DNA of 53,217 nucleotides from Alistipes sp. Its GTDB lineage: Bacteria; Bacteroidota; Bacteroidia; Bacteroidales; Rikenellaceae. Below are positions 7,565-15,035 of this stretch, piece by piece. Location: contig JAFZFR010000032.1 in NCBI GenBank assembly GCA_017555805.1, forward strand, positions 1-53,217, given 5' to 3'. Position numbers and translations under genes: made by a program. The notes under the pieces were generated by a model. It was not told where the DNA came from and made no database searches. It saw nothing but the letters and a program-made list of their open reading frames with translations. Each line of letters begins with the position of its first letter. Positions within the stretch are counted from its first letter, which is position 1.

Positions 7565-10450
7565 CTAACGAGGACCGCCCATAGGACCACCCATTGGAGG
7601 ACCCATTCTCATACCCTGCTGACCCTTGCCGTCAGAGATGCCGTAGTCAGAGAGTGACTGCGAGCCCTTCTTGCCGAAGAAACGCAGGTTGTAGTTGAAC
7701 TGAACGGTGTAGTAGCGACCGATTACGCTGCTCCAAGAGTTCTGTGTGAAACCAGAGCCAGTAGAGCGTGAGAACGCCTTGTTCTGGTTGAAGATGTCGT
7801 TCACACCGAACATAATCTCACCCAACTGATTCTTGAACAACTTGTGGCCGATGAAGGCATTGCAGAGTGTGTAAGAGTCGTTGTAGTTGTTGGTGTAACC
7901 GATGTACTGGATGTACTGGGCATTAGCCGAGAATGTAAAGCCCTTCAGGAACACAGCCTTGAGCGTAGCCTCTGCGTTGTGGTTGAAGTACTCGTTCTTG
8001 CCCTGTGTGCCGAGTGAGTTGTTTGCCTGGTTGAAACCACCACCCCACGAGAGTGTGAAGTCGATATTCTCCGAGATATTGCTACCCAACACGATGTTTG
8101 CGTTGTAACCGATGTTGCTTGCGATGTTCTTCTCTCCGTTGATGAGCGAAGGAGTCTCGTTGTAACTTACGCCACCCATCAAGTTCAGGTTACACTTCAT
8201 AAAGTTCAATGGCAAACCATAGTTCAAGTGAGTACGCAGGTCGAGGAAGCCATCCACATTCTCGGTTGTAGAGTACTGGATTGGTGTCGAGCCCACCTCG
8301 TTGATAATATCCTGTGGGATGTTGCCACCAGTGTAGAGGCTCTGTGCGAGGTAGTTCTGCGTAGTCTGGAACGAGAACATCCACATCAGGGTCTGCGCCT
8401 TCTCCAGGTTGGTGAAGTTGTAGTGGAAGTTAAAGCGGTGAGAGTAGGCGGGGTTCAGGTTCTCGTTACCGCGTGATACATACTGCGTATTAGAGATGTC
8501 GAGGATGTTCTGCAACTGTTGGATGCGTGGGTTGTCGGTGCTTGACATCAAGAACACACGCAATGAGTTCTGCTTGTTGAACTGGAAGTTACCCATCGCA
8601 AAGTATGTGAAGTCGTTGTAAGAGCGCTTCACTGGCTGCGACTGGAGCGCCTGCACCTGACCGTCGAGAGTAGAGTACTGGTAGGCGAGGTTCACAACGA
8701 TGTTGTTCTTCTCCTTTGCCCAACTGAAACCGGGACCTACGCGGTGAGTTGTATAGTCGCTTGTGTAGATGTTCGAGAGGGCTGGGTCGAGAACGCCATT
8801 TGTATATGTGCCGTCGTTGCCGAAGTTAAATGTGCTCTTGTTGCTCTCCTGACCGGTGAAGTTGAAGTCGTAGCGGAGTGTCACCTGTGCGTACTTCGAT
8901 ACTGGCTCTGCGTAGTTGATTGCAGCGCCGATGCCGAGGTTGTCAGATGTAGATGTGCCAGCGAGGTAGCGCAAGTACTCTGTGCCGTCGGTTGCGGTGT
9001 TAGAGTAACTGCGTGACTCGTTGTCGTTGTCGCGGTAGTTCACACGACCATCCACAGTGATGAAACGACCAGTCTTACCCAACTTCAAACGATACTGGAT
9101 GAACTCCGAGATGTTGTAACCGCCGTTGTCACCTTTGCTACCATTCTTGATGAGGTTGTTGATAGCGTCGCCCACCTGCGTACCGTTGGTCTCGCTGAAT
9201 GGGTCGTATGACTGGAGACTGAAGTTTGTACGCGACATAAACGACTGATTTTCCGAGATGCGCCAATCAACACGCGCACCCAAACGGTGGTTGTAGTTGT
9301 GGTTGTTGCTTTCGCTCTCCTGCTCCAAAGTACCGAGGTCAGCCAAAGGAGCCTCATACCACTTGATAGTCTGCGAGAGGTTGCGAGTCTTTGAGTCGTT
9401 GTAGAAGTAGTTTGCTTGCAACTTAACCTTATCCTTCTCGCCCCAAGAGTTCGAGTAGTTAAGACCTACGGCGCTCACCTTCGCAACACCGCTCTGTGGG
9501 CGTACCATATACTGACCTACGCCGCCGCGACCCATACCGCCGCCGTGACCGCCAGTAGAGCCGGTTGCGCCAACGATATCCTCGAATGAGAAGTTCTGCT
9601 TGTTAAGGTTGTTGAAAAGACCGAGCAATGTCAAGCGGCTTGCACCGTTGAAGTGGCTCACGCTACCGCCTGCCAAATACTTGTGGTGGTCGGTCACCTC
9701 GTCAGTCTCTGGCTGGTAGCCGTAGCCTGCGAAGAGTTTACCGAATACGCCCTGACGCATACCTGGCTGTGTAACGATGTTCAAAGCCTTGAAACTGTCG
9801 CCATCGTCCATACCCGAGAACTCGGCGTTGTCGCTCAACTTATTATATACCTCGATATTCTTTACTGCCTGTGCTGGGAGTGAGTTCAAGGCTGTCGATA
9901 CATCCTCGCCGAAGAACTCCTTACCATCGACATAAATCTTCTTTACGGTCTCACCCTGCGCCTCTACCGAGCCGTTCTTTACGGTGATACCTGGCATCTT
10001 CTTCAACAGACCCTCCACATCGGCGTCGCTTGCCACCTTGAATGCGTCGGCGTTGTAACTTACGGTGTCACCCTTCTGCGATGCGCGGATAGCCTGCACC
10101 TCCTTGACAACCATATCAATCTTTGTCGATGCCTCCTTGAGTTCTACCTTGCCCAAGTCCTTGTTTGCAGAGTTAATCTTCACATCCATCTCCAGATCGT
10201 CATAACCCAGGAATGCCACTGTGAGTTTGTAGTCACCATACTTCTGCGCTGGGATAGTCACCTTACCCTTGTCGCCCGAAGTGAAGTGCTTTGCATCGTC
10301 AAGGTTAGCGGTTGGGGCGATGCTTACTACGGCACCAACTACCGCCTGCTTGTTCTGTGCATCAATGATTGTCATTGATAGTTTACCGCTCTGCGCGTAA
10401 GATGCTGCGAAGAGGCAGGTAAACAGAATAGTCATTAATAACTTTCTCAT
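7565..10450 (-). CDS. Outer-membrane beta-barrel protein (TonB-receptor-like, with CarboxypepD-like domain)
   Basis: The 961-residue protein has a signal peptide (1-19, SYAQ), a carboxypeptidase-regulatory-like beta-sandwich (about 24-110), a plug-like domain with MPGITV and KKIYVDGKEFFGED (about 125-230), and a long barrel region rich in alternating Tyr/Asn/Phe strands, ending in FNYNLRFF. After the barrel comes a short tail rich in Met, Gly and Pro (RMGPPMGGPMGGPR), and a Gly/His/Met-rich insert (about 300-320) lies near the start of the barrel. No SusD partner is present, so the cargo is unknown. It belongs to the Omp_b-brl_3 group rather than true SusC. It lies downstream of the Spy-like gene and the two-component pair and has its own promoter. 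Confidence 0.85.
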   Translation of the reverse strand: MRKLLMTILFTCLFAASYAQSGKLSMTIIDAQNKQAVVGAVVSIAPTANLDDAKHFTSGDKGKVTIPAQKYGDYKLTVAFLGYDDLEMDVKINSANKDLGKVELKEASTKIDMVVKEVQAIRASQKGDTVSYNADAFKVASDADVEGLLKKMPGITVKNGSVEAQGETVKKIYVDGKEFFGEDVSTALNSLPAQAVKNIEVYNKLSDNAEFSGMDDGDSFKALNIVTQPGMRQGVFGKLFAGYGYQPETDEVTDHHKYLAGGSVSHFNGASRLTLLGLFNNLNKQNFSFEDIVGATGSTGGHGGGMGRGGVGQYMVRPQSGVAKVSAVGLNYSNSWGEKDKVKLQANYFYNDSKTRNLSQTIKWYEAPLADLGTLEQESESNNHNYNHRLGARVDWRISENQSFMSRTNFSLQSYDPFSETNGTQVGDAINNLIKNGSKGDNGGYNISEFIQYRLKLGKTGRFITVDGRVNYRDNDNESRSYSNTATDGTEYLRYLAGTSTSDNLGIGAAINYAEPVSKYAQVTLRYDFNFTGQESNKSTFNFGNDGTYTNGVLDPALSNIYTSDYTTHRVGPGFSWAKEKNNIVVNLAYQYSTLDGQVQALQSQPVKRSYNDFTYFAMGNFQFNKQNSLRVFLMSSTDNPRIQQLQNILDISNTQYVSRGNENLNPAYSHRFNFHYNFTNLEKAQTLMWMFSFQTTQNYLAQSLYTGGNIPQDIINEVGSTPIQYSTTENVDGFLDLRTHLNYGLPLNFMKCNLNLMGGVSYNETPSLINGEKNIASNIGYNANIVLGSNISENIDFTLSWGGGFNQANNSLGTQGKNEYFNHNAEATLKAVFLKGFTFSANAQYIQYIGYTNNYNDSYTLCNAFIGHKLFKNQLGEIMFGVNDIFNQNKAFSRSTGSGFTQNSWSSVIGRYYTVQFNYNLRFFGKKGSQSLSDYGISDGKGQQGMRMGPPMGGPMGGPR

Positions 10451-10522
10451 GTTTATCTTTGTTTTTATGTTTTTGCTCTTGAAAAGAATGACCGATTGCC
10501 GTTAATTATTTCCTTGCGGGCA

Positions 10523-10551
10523 CAAAGATATAAATATATCTTTGATATCAA
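10523..10551 (-). promoter_or_regulatory. Promoter of the outer-membrane barrel gene
   Basis: On the minus strand TTG (10549-10551), an 18-base spacer and TATCTTTG (10523-10530) match the Bacteroidota promoter. The start codon lies about 70 bases downstream. The surrounding gatatatc-like dyad could be an operator. Confidence 0.65.
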
Positions 10552-10579
10552 TACACTTTTAGGGTGAAATGACAAAATC

Positions 10580-10605
10580 GGGGTGCCAACTGAAGCTGAC
10601 ACCCC
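10580..10605 (-). terminator. Possible terminator of the Spy-like gene
   Basis: On the minus strand ggggtgtcagc can fold against ttggcacccc with wobble pairs. The T-run that follows is weak (gattttgtcattt), so termination is only probable. The rest of the gap (10606-10702) holds a short direct repeat of gataggtt and nothing else I recognise. Confidence 0.45.
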
Positions 10606-10702
10606 CTCCGAAAAACAACCTAATTTCCATTACTGCCCTTAATGGATACCTTTGGATAGGTTGAGATAGGTTTGCTCCCAACCCCCATTTCTTAAGTGAC
10701 TA

Positions 10703-11281
10703 TTAGAAGTCGCCGCCACCGAAGCCGCCGCCGAAGCCACCAGGACCACCCTGACCAGGACCGCCGAAGCCACCCTGACCGCCCTGCTGACGCTGCTGCA
10801 TCTGCTCACGCATACGCTGCTCCTGGGCCTTCTTCTGCATCTGCCACTTCTTGTACTGCTTCTCTGTGAGAATCTTCTTCATAGCAGTCTCCTCGGCAGT
10901 CACCTGTGCCTGACGCTGCTCCTGCATCTGCTTCATCCACGCTGCACGGTCCTCCTCGCTCATGTTACGGAAGTCCTGGCGCTGACCCTGCTCACCCTTC
11001 TCGCGAGCCTCCTGCATAGCCTTCATACGCTCTGCGCGCTCTGCCTCCTGCTTCTTGAAGTTAGCGAGGTGGTACTCGTAGATCTTCTTGTTCTGCTCTG
11101 CGCTCAAATCGAGGCTCTTTGTCATACGATCTGCCTGCATCTGTGCGCGCTGCTCAACTGTCATACGCTGGCGCTGTGGACGCTGACCATTCTGTCCCTG
11201 AGGACCCTGTGGGCCCTGTGCTGAAGCGCAAGTGGCGATCATAGCCATTGCTGCTACCAAAAATACTTTAAGAGTTTTCAT
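10703..11281 (-). CDS. Spy/CpxP-like periplasmic protein with Gly/Phe-rich tail
   Basis: The 192-residue protein has a signal peptide (1-21, SAQ) and a highly charged helical core with two LTxxQ-like motifs (SLDLSAEQNKKIYEY near 55 and ILTEKQYKKW near 138), as in the Spy/CpxP periplasmic chaperone family. It is dominated by Gln, Arg, Met and Glu. The last 30 residues are low-complexity GGFGGPGQGG repeats. It sits between the LytTR regulator gene and the outer-membrane barrel gene, which itself has a GPM-rich tail, so the three may form a stress-response or surface-assembly unit (inference). It could be a barrel chaperone or a metal-responsive protein. Confidence 0.7.
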   Translation of the reverse strand: MKTLKVFLVAAMAMIATCASAQGPQGPQGQNGQRPQRQRMTVEQRAQMQADRMTKSLDLSAEQNKKIYEYHLANFKKQEAERAERMKAMQEAREKGEQGQRQDFRNMSEEDRAAWMKQMQEQRQAQVTAEETAMKKILTEKQYKKWQMQKKAQEQRMREQMQQRQQGGQGGFGGPGQGGPGGFGGGFGGGDF

Positions 11282-11315
11282 ATTTTCAAACTAAATATTA
11301 ATCATTTGCTCGTTA

Positions 11316-11323
11316 CAAAAGTA
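11316..11323 (-). promoter_or_regulatory. -7 element upstream of the Spy-like gene
   Basis: TACTTTTG on the minus strand matches TAnnTTTG and lies 35 bases before the start codon. No clear -33 element is seen at the right spacing, which could mean an activator is needed. Confidence 0.5.
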
Positions 11324-11387
11324 GTGACAATATTTCAATGTTGGCGCTTCACCCGCGGTTAGTCGGCTGATTGTGGGGGTGAAACGA

Positions 11388-12164
11388 CTAATTCGAGGGT
11401 TGAATCGCCATCAGCCACTGCTTAAATTCGGGCACGCGAGCCTTCGAGATGATAATCTTCTCGGGCGCTTCAATCACAAGGTTGAGCGAAAGGCGGCTGC
11501 CGAACCATACGGCGATGTCCTTCACAGACTTGCGCGACACGATAAACTGGCGGTTGGCGCGGAAGAACTCATCGGCGGGCAACAACGACTGCAAGGTCTC
11601 CAGCGTGCGGTCCACGATATACTTCTCGCCCGAATGGGTGAATGCCGACACCTTCTCGTTTGAGGTGTAGAAGAATGCGATGTCGTCAATCGACAGAGGG
11701 ATAATCTTATCCTTGTAGTGAACGAGGAATACGCGCTGGTTCTCCTGCTTGCTCGCCGAGGCCATACTCTCCACGCGCGACTTGTACTCGGTGCGCTCGA
11801 TGCCGCTCAACTGCGCCAACTTGTCGATGGCGTGACGCAGGTCCTCCTCCTTGATGGGCTTGAGGATGTAGTCGATGCTGTTCACCTTGAATGCGCGCAG
11901 GGCGTACTCGTCGTAGGCGGTGGTGAAGATGATGGGGGCGGTGATTGTCACCTTGTCGAAGATGCGGAACGACTCGCCGTCGGCCAGGTGAATATCCATA
12001 AACACCAGGTCGGGCGTGGTCTGGGTGCTATCCTCGAAATACTCCACACTCTCCTCGATGCTCTCCAGTACGGTGAGCACATTGTACGAGGGTGCTACCT
12101 TGCGAAGGATTGCTTGCAGGTTGTTGGCAGCAGCCGTCTCGTCTTCTATAATCAGTACATTCAT
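11388..12164 (-). CDS. LytTR-family response regulator
   Basis: The 258-residue regulator has an N-terminal receiver domain (1-120) with the acidic pocket IEDE, the phospho-acceptor Asp in LVFMDIHLADG (residue 57 region), the conserved Thr in IFTTAYDEYA and Lys in YILKPIKEEDL. Its C-terminal LytTR DNA-binding domain (about 150-250) contains DDIAFFYTSNEKVSAFTH, FFRANRQFIVS and related strands. The upstream gene encodes its histidine kinase, ending 18 bases before this start, so the pair is co-transcribed. LytTR regulators of this type in Bacteroidota usually control a few nearby genes; the Spy-like and barrel genes downstream are the obvious candidates (inference). Confidence 0.92.
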   Translation of the reverse strand: MNVLIIEDETAAANNLQAILRKVAPSYNVLTVLESIEESVEYFEDSTQTTPDLVFMDIHLADGESFRIFDKVTITAPIIFTTAYDEYALRAFKVNSIDYILKPIKEEDLRHAIDKLAQLSGIERTEYKSRVESMASASKQENQRVFLVHYKDKIIPLSIDDIAFFYTSNEKVSAFTHSGEKYIVDRTLETLQSLLPADEFFRANRQFIVSRKSVKDIAVWFGSRLSLNLVIEAPEKIIISKARVPEFKQWLMAIQPSN

Positions 12165-12182
12165 CTTTTCTGCGTTTAGGGT

Positions 12183-13535
12183 TTAATTTTCAGGTCTCTG
12201 CAATGGCAGGCGCACCGCGAACTCTGTCTCGGTGTCGATAATCTCGATGTCGGTGCCAGTGATTAACTGCCAGCGGCTGCTCAAGTTTTTCAGTCCGATG
12301 CCCGTAGATGGCTCTGGCTCAAGTTTTGGCGCCTTGTGGTTGCTCACCACAAGCGTCGAGCCCTCGGTGCGGATTGAGATGTGGAACGGATGCTTGCGCG
12401 TGATGGTGTTGTGCTTCACTGCGTTGCCGATGAGCGGCTGAAGTGTCAGCGCGGGCAGAGTCCAGGAGTTGTATTTCTCGTCAATCTCGATGTCGAAGAA
12501 TAGTTTGTCGGCGTAGCGTACCTTGAAGAGTTCGCCGTAGGCCTTCGCAAACTCCATCTCCTCCTGAAGGGTCGATTTGGTGTTCTGACCATTCTGCAAG
12601 ATGTAGCGGAAGGTGTACGAGAGTTGGTCGATGTACTCCAGCGCCTTCTCGTCGTTCTTGTCGCGCACCAGCATCGAGAGCGAGTTGAGCGAGTTGAAGA
12701 AGAAGTGGGGGTTAATCTGTCCCACCAGCATATTATAGCGGCTCTGGATGTTCTCCGTACGCAGGTGCTCGTTCTCCAAGAGGATTTTTTGCTGCTGATA
12801 CAGAAGCAGATAGATGCGACCATAGAGGATGGCAACCACCAGCACCACCATACATTTCAAAACTCCCATCCAGTCAATCATCGAAGGCGTCTGATTCTGC
12901 GAAATCATCACCAGGCGGCCTGTCTGCCAGTTCACAACGGGGGTGAGGAAGTAGCAGGCGATGGTCAGTAGGATGACAATGGCGCAGCGTTGCAGATACT
13001 TGCCGCGATTGATTGAGTCGATACGCATAGTCATCACCATCAGCAACAGGAACGAGAGGCTGAAGTAGAAGAGCATCTGCACCAGAGTGTCCTGATTGCG
13101 CTTTGGGCGGTCATAGATTGCTGGCGCGGGAATCTCGTTGCCGTTTTGTGTGCGTACCACATCGAGGCTTGGGTTGCTGTTGCCGCGTGGCGGGAAGAGT
13201 GTGCAGACAATCTCGTCGCCGTTTTGCAGGTTGTACCAACGCACCTTGCGGTTGCTCACGAATATGCTATCGACCTCAAAAGCGCGTATGGGGTGCTCCA
13301 CCACCACCTTCTCGGCGGGGATGACATAGCCGTAACCATCGGGCGAGAGGTGGAAGATACCCTTGCACTCGGGACGCTCCGTCATCTCCTGCTCGATGCG
13401 CTGACGCTGGTCGTTGCTCTCGCGCTCTGCGACAATCATCGAGAGTAGATACGAGAAGTTTATCGTCAGCGAAATCACGCTGGCGATGAGTATGTTGATG
13501 ACCAGGTTGGAACGCTTGAATTTCAATACATTCAT
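12183..13535 (-). CDS. LytS-type sensor histidine kinase with a Rho-like OB domain outside the membrane
   Basis: The 450-residue kinase has four predicted membrane segments (about 11-34, 151-171, 183-201, 222-246). The His_kinase domain has QINPHFFFNSLNSLSML (phospho-acceptor His277), an N-box LIGNAVKHN and a G-box GIGLKNLSS. Between segments 1 and 2 lies a domain (about 57-132) that reads like the RNA-binding OB fold of termination factor Rho: GIFHLSPDGYGY (59-70), then DSIFVSNRKVRWYNLQNGD (89-107) and FPPR (114-117), against Rho PDGYGFLR, DDIYVSQSQI and RPPKEGE. The ligand aromatics are kept (Y68, Y70, F92). With the kinase in the cytoplasm, four segments place this domain in the periplasm. 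What it binds is unknown. It is paired with the LytTR regulator downstream. Confidence 0.88.
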   Translation of the reverse strand: MNVLKFKRSNLVINILIASVISLTINFSYLLSMIVAERESNDQRQRIEQEMTERPECKGIFHLSPDGYGYVIPAEKVVVEHPIRAFEVDSIFVSNRKVRWYNLQNGDEIVCTLFPPRGNSNPSLDVVRTQNGNEIPAPAIYDRPKRNQDTLVQMLFYFSLSFLLLMVMTMRIDSINRGKYLQRCAIVILLTIACYFLTPVVNWQTGRLVMISQNQTPSMIDWMGVLKCMVVLVVAILYGRIYLLLYQQQKILLENEHLRTENIQSRYNMLVGQINPHFFFNSLNSLSMLVRDKNDEKALEYIDQLSYTFRYILQNGQNTKSTLQEEMEFAKAYGELFKVRYADKLFFDIEIDEKYNSWTLPALTLQPLIGNAVKHNTITRKHPFHISIRTEGSTLVVSNHKAPKLEPEPSTGIGLKNLSSRWQLITGTDIEIIDTETEFAVRLPLQRPEN

Positions 13536-13607
13536 AGTGTTGTAGTTTTGTGGTTTCTCTTTTGGTCGGGCAGCGGTAGGGTGATTGTGTTAGGGTTGTT
13601 CGCGGGG

Positions 13608-14144
13608 TTACTCCTCCTCCTCCTTATACCACGAGGCGTAGAGTTGGTAGTCGCGTGCCGTACGCTTTACGATATGCTCGCGCTGCTCGGGTGTAATCTC
13701 CTTCACCTTCTTGGCTGGCACACCGGCATAGACAGAGTTTGGCTCCAACTGCGCTCCCGACAATACGAGTGCGTTAGCCGCGATGATACAGCCCTCGGGC
13801 ACTACGGCATTGTCCAGCACGGTTGCGCCCATACCGATGAGCACGCTGTCGCCGATGATTGCGCCGTGGATGGTTGCGTTGTGACCCACCGACACATCGT
13901 TGCCGATATGTGTCTGCGATGGCTTTGGTGACTTGTCGTAGAGGGTGTGGATAACCGCTCCGTCCTGGATGTTTGTGCGGTCGCCGATGGTGATTTTGTT
14001 CACATCGCCACGCAACACCGCGCCATACCAGATAGAACAATCCTTACCGATTGTCACATCGCCGATAATTGTAGCCGTCTCGGCCAAAAAAGTATTCTCT
14101 CCAATCGAGGGTGTGCATCCCCTCACTTTTCTAATCAATGCCAT
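13608..14144 (-). CDS. Gamma-carbonic anhydrase family protein (left-handed beta-helix)
   Basis: The 178-residue protein is made of hexapeptide repeats (IGDVTI, IGDRTN, IGNDVS, IGDSVL and similar) that build a left-handed beta-helix, with a C-terminal helix EQREHIVKRTARDYQLYASWY. The three zinc-binding histidines of the gamma class are present as H66 (GAVIHT), H88 and H93 (VGHNATIHG). It may interconvert CO2 and bicarbonate, though many members of this YrdA/PaaY-like branch have no shown activity. It lies between MazG (37-base gap) and the histidine kinase (72-base gap) on the same strand. Confidence 0.88.
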   Translation of the reverse strand: MALIRKVRGCTPSIGENTFLAETATIIGDVTIGKDCSIWYGAVLRGDVNKITIGDRTNIQDGAVIHTLYDKSPKPSQTHIGNDVSVGHNATIHGAIIGDSVLIGMGATVLDNAVVPEGCIIAANALVLSGAQLEPNSVYAGVPAKKVKEITPEQREHIVKRTARDYQLYASWYKEEEE

Positions 14145-14151
14145 AAGTTTT

Positions 14152-14182
14152 AATTCAAAATTTAGAATTCAAAATTCAAAAT
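14152..14182. repeat. Short AT-rich direct repeat (attcaaaat)
   Basis: Three tandem-like copies of attcaaaatt occupy the gap between mazG and the carbonic anhydrase gene, reaching the mazG stop. It looks like slippage-prone spacer DNA; no function is visible. Confidence 0.6.
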
Positions 14183-14949
14183 TACTCATCCTTCTTTGCA
14201 TTTCGCCAGAGCACATCCAACTCCTCGGCGGTCATCTCCGAGAAGAGGCGGTCGCCCGCCTCTGCCTCCATATGCTGGAAGCGTGAGATAAACTTCTTGT
14301 TGGTCTTTTCGAGTGCCAACTCGGGATCGATGCCGTACAGACGGCACATATTAATCAGTGCAAAGAACAGGTCGCCAATCTCCGACTCGGTGCGCTCGTG
14401 GTTGCCCGTAGCCATCTCCACCTCAATCTCGGCAATCTCCTCCTTGACCTTTGCCCATACATCCTCCTTCTGCTCCCAGTCGAAGCCCGACGATGCAGCC
14501 TTCTCGCCCACGCGGAACGCCTTGACCATCGCTGGCAATGAGCGAGGTACACCGCCCAGGATGCCGCCCTGACGCTTCTTCTTGCGTAGTTTCAACTCCT
14601 CCCAGTTCTTCATCACCTCCGCAGGGGTGTCGGCGTGGATGTCGCTATATACATGTGGGTGGCGGTAGATGAGTTTGTCGCACTCGGCATCTGCCACATC
14701 GGCAAAGTCGAACTTGCCCTCCTCCTCGCCAAGTTTCGAGTAGAAGATAACATGCAGGAGCAGGTCGCCCAACTCCTCCTTGATACCCTCCATATTACCC
14801 TCGGCGATGGCATCCACCAACTCGTAGGTCTCCTCTATTGTGTTGTTGCGCAACGACTCGAATGTCTGCTCTCTATCCCAGGGGCACTTCTCGCGCAGGG
14901 TGTCCATCACCTCCAGAAGTCGCGCTGCTGCTTTAAGTTTGTTCTCCAT
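14182..14949 (-). CDS. mazG: MazG nucleoside triphosphate pyrophosphohydrolase
   Basis: This all-alpha NTP-PPase hydrolyses (d)NTPs to NMP and pyrophosphate and helps clear abnormal nucleotides. It has the two tandem MazG folds of the long form: CPWDREQTFESLRNNTIEET with the metal-binding EELGDLLLHVIFYSK in the first, and EIGDLFFALINMCRLYG in the second. Both Glu/Asp clusters look intact. The ATG at 14949 (MENKLKAAARLLEV) is preferred over 14967 because it matches the usual N terminus of the family. It is the first gene of a minus-strand run that continues into the carbonic anhydrase and the two-component system. Confidence 0.9.
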   Translation of the reverse strand: MENKLKAAARLLEVMDTLREKCPWDREQTFESLRNNTIEETYELVDAIAEGNMEGIKEELGDLLLHVIFYSKLGEEEGKFDFADVADAECDKLIYRHPHVYSDIHADTPAEVMKNWEELKLRKKKRQGGILGGVPRSLPAMVKAFRVGEKAASSGFDWEQKEDVWAKVKEEIAEIEVEMATGNHERTESEIGDLFFALINMCRLYGIDPELALEKTNKKFISRFQHMEAEAGDRLFSEMTAEELDVLWRNAKKDE

Positions 14950-14978
14950 AAAATGTGTTATTTCCAATAAATCATCTA

Positions 14979-14986
14979 CAAAGTTA
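14979..14986 (-). promoter_or_regulatory. -7 element of mazG
   Basis: TAACTTTG on the minus strand matches TAnnTTTG exactly, 30 bases before the chosen mazG start. It is divergent from the hexosaminidase promoter, only 21 bases away. No good -33 element is seen. Confidence 0.55.
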
Positions 14987-15007
14987 TGATTTTCCGCGCG
15001 AAAATAG

Positions 15008-15015
15008 TATATTTG
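15008..15015 (+). promoter_or_regulatory. -7 element of the hexosaminidase gene
   Basis: TATATTTG matches TAnnTTTG exactly and lies 20 bases before the start at 15036. This supports that start over upstream in-frame codons, which would overlap the promoter. Confidence 0.6.
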
Positions 15016-15035
15016 TATGTAATATTTTTACCGCT

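Noticed and set aside
7565-10450. SusC of a polysaccharide utilization locus
   Set aside because: No SusD, sulfatase or hybrid regulator is adjacent, and the plug/barrel reads as the Omp_b-brl_3 type; the nearby GH78 gene is separated by a terminator.
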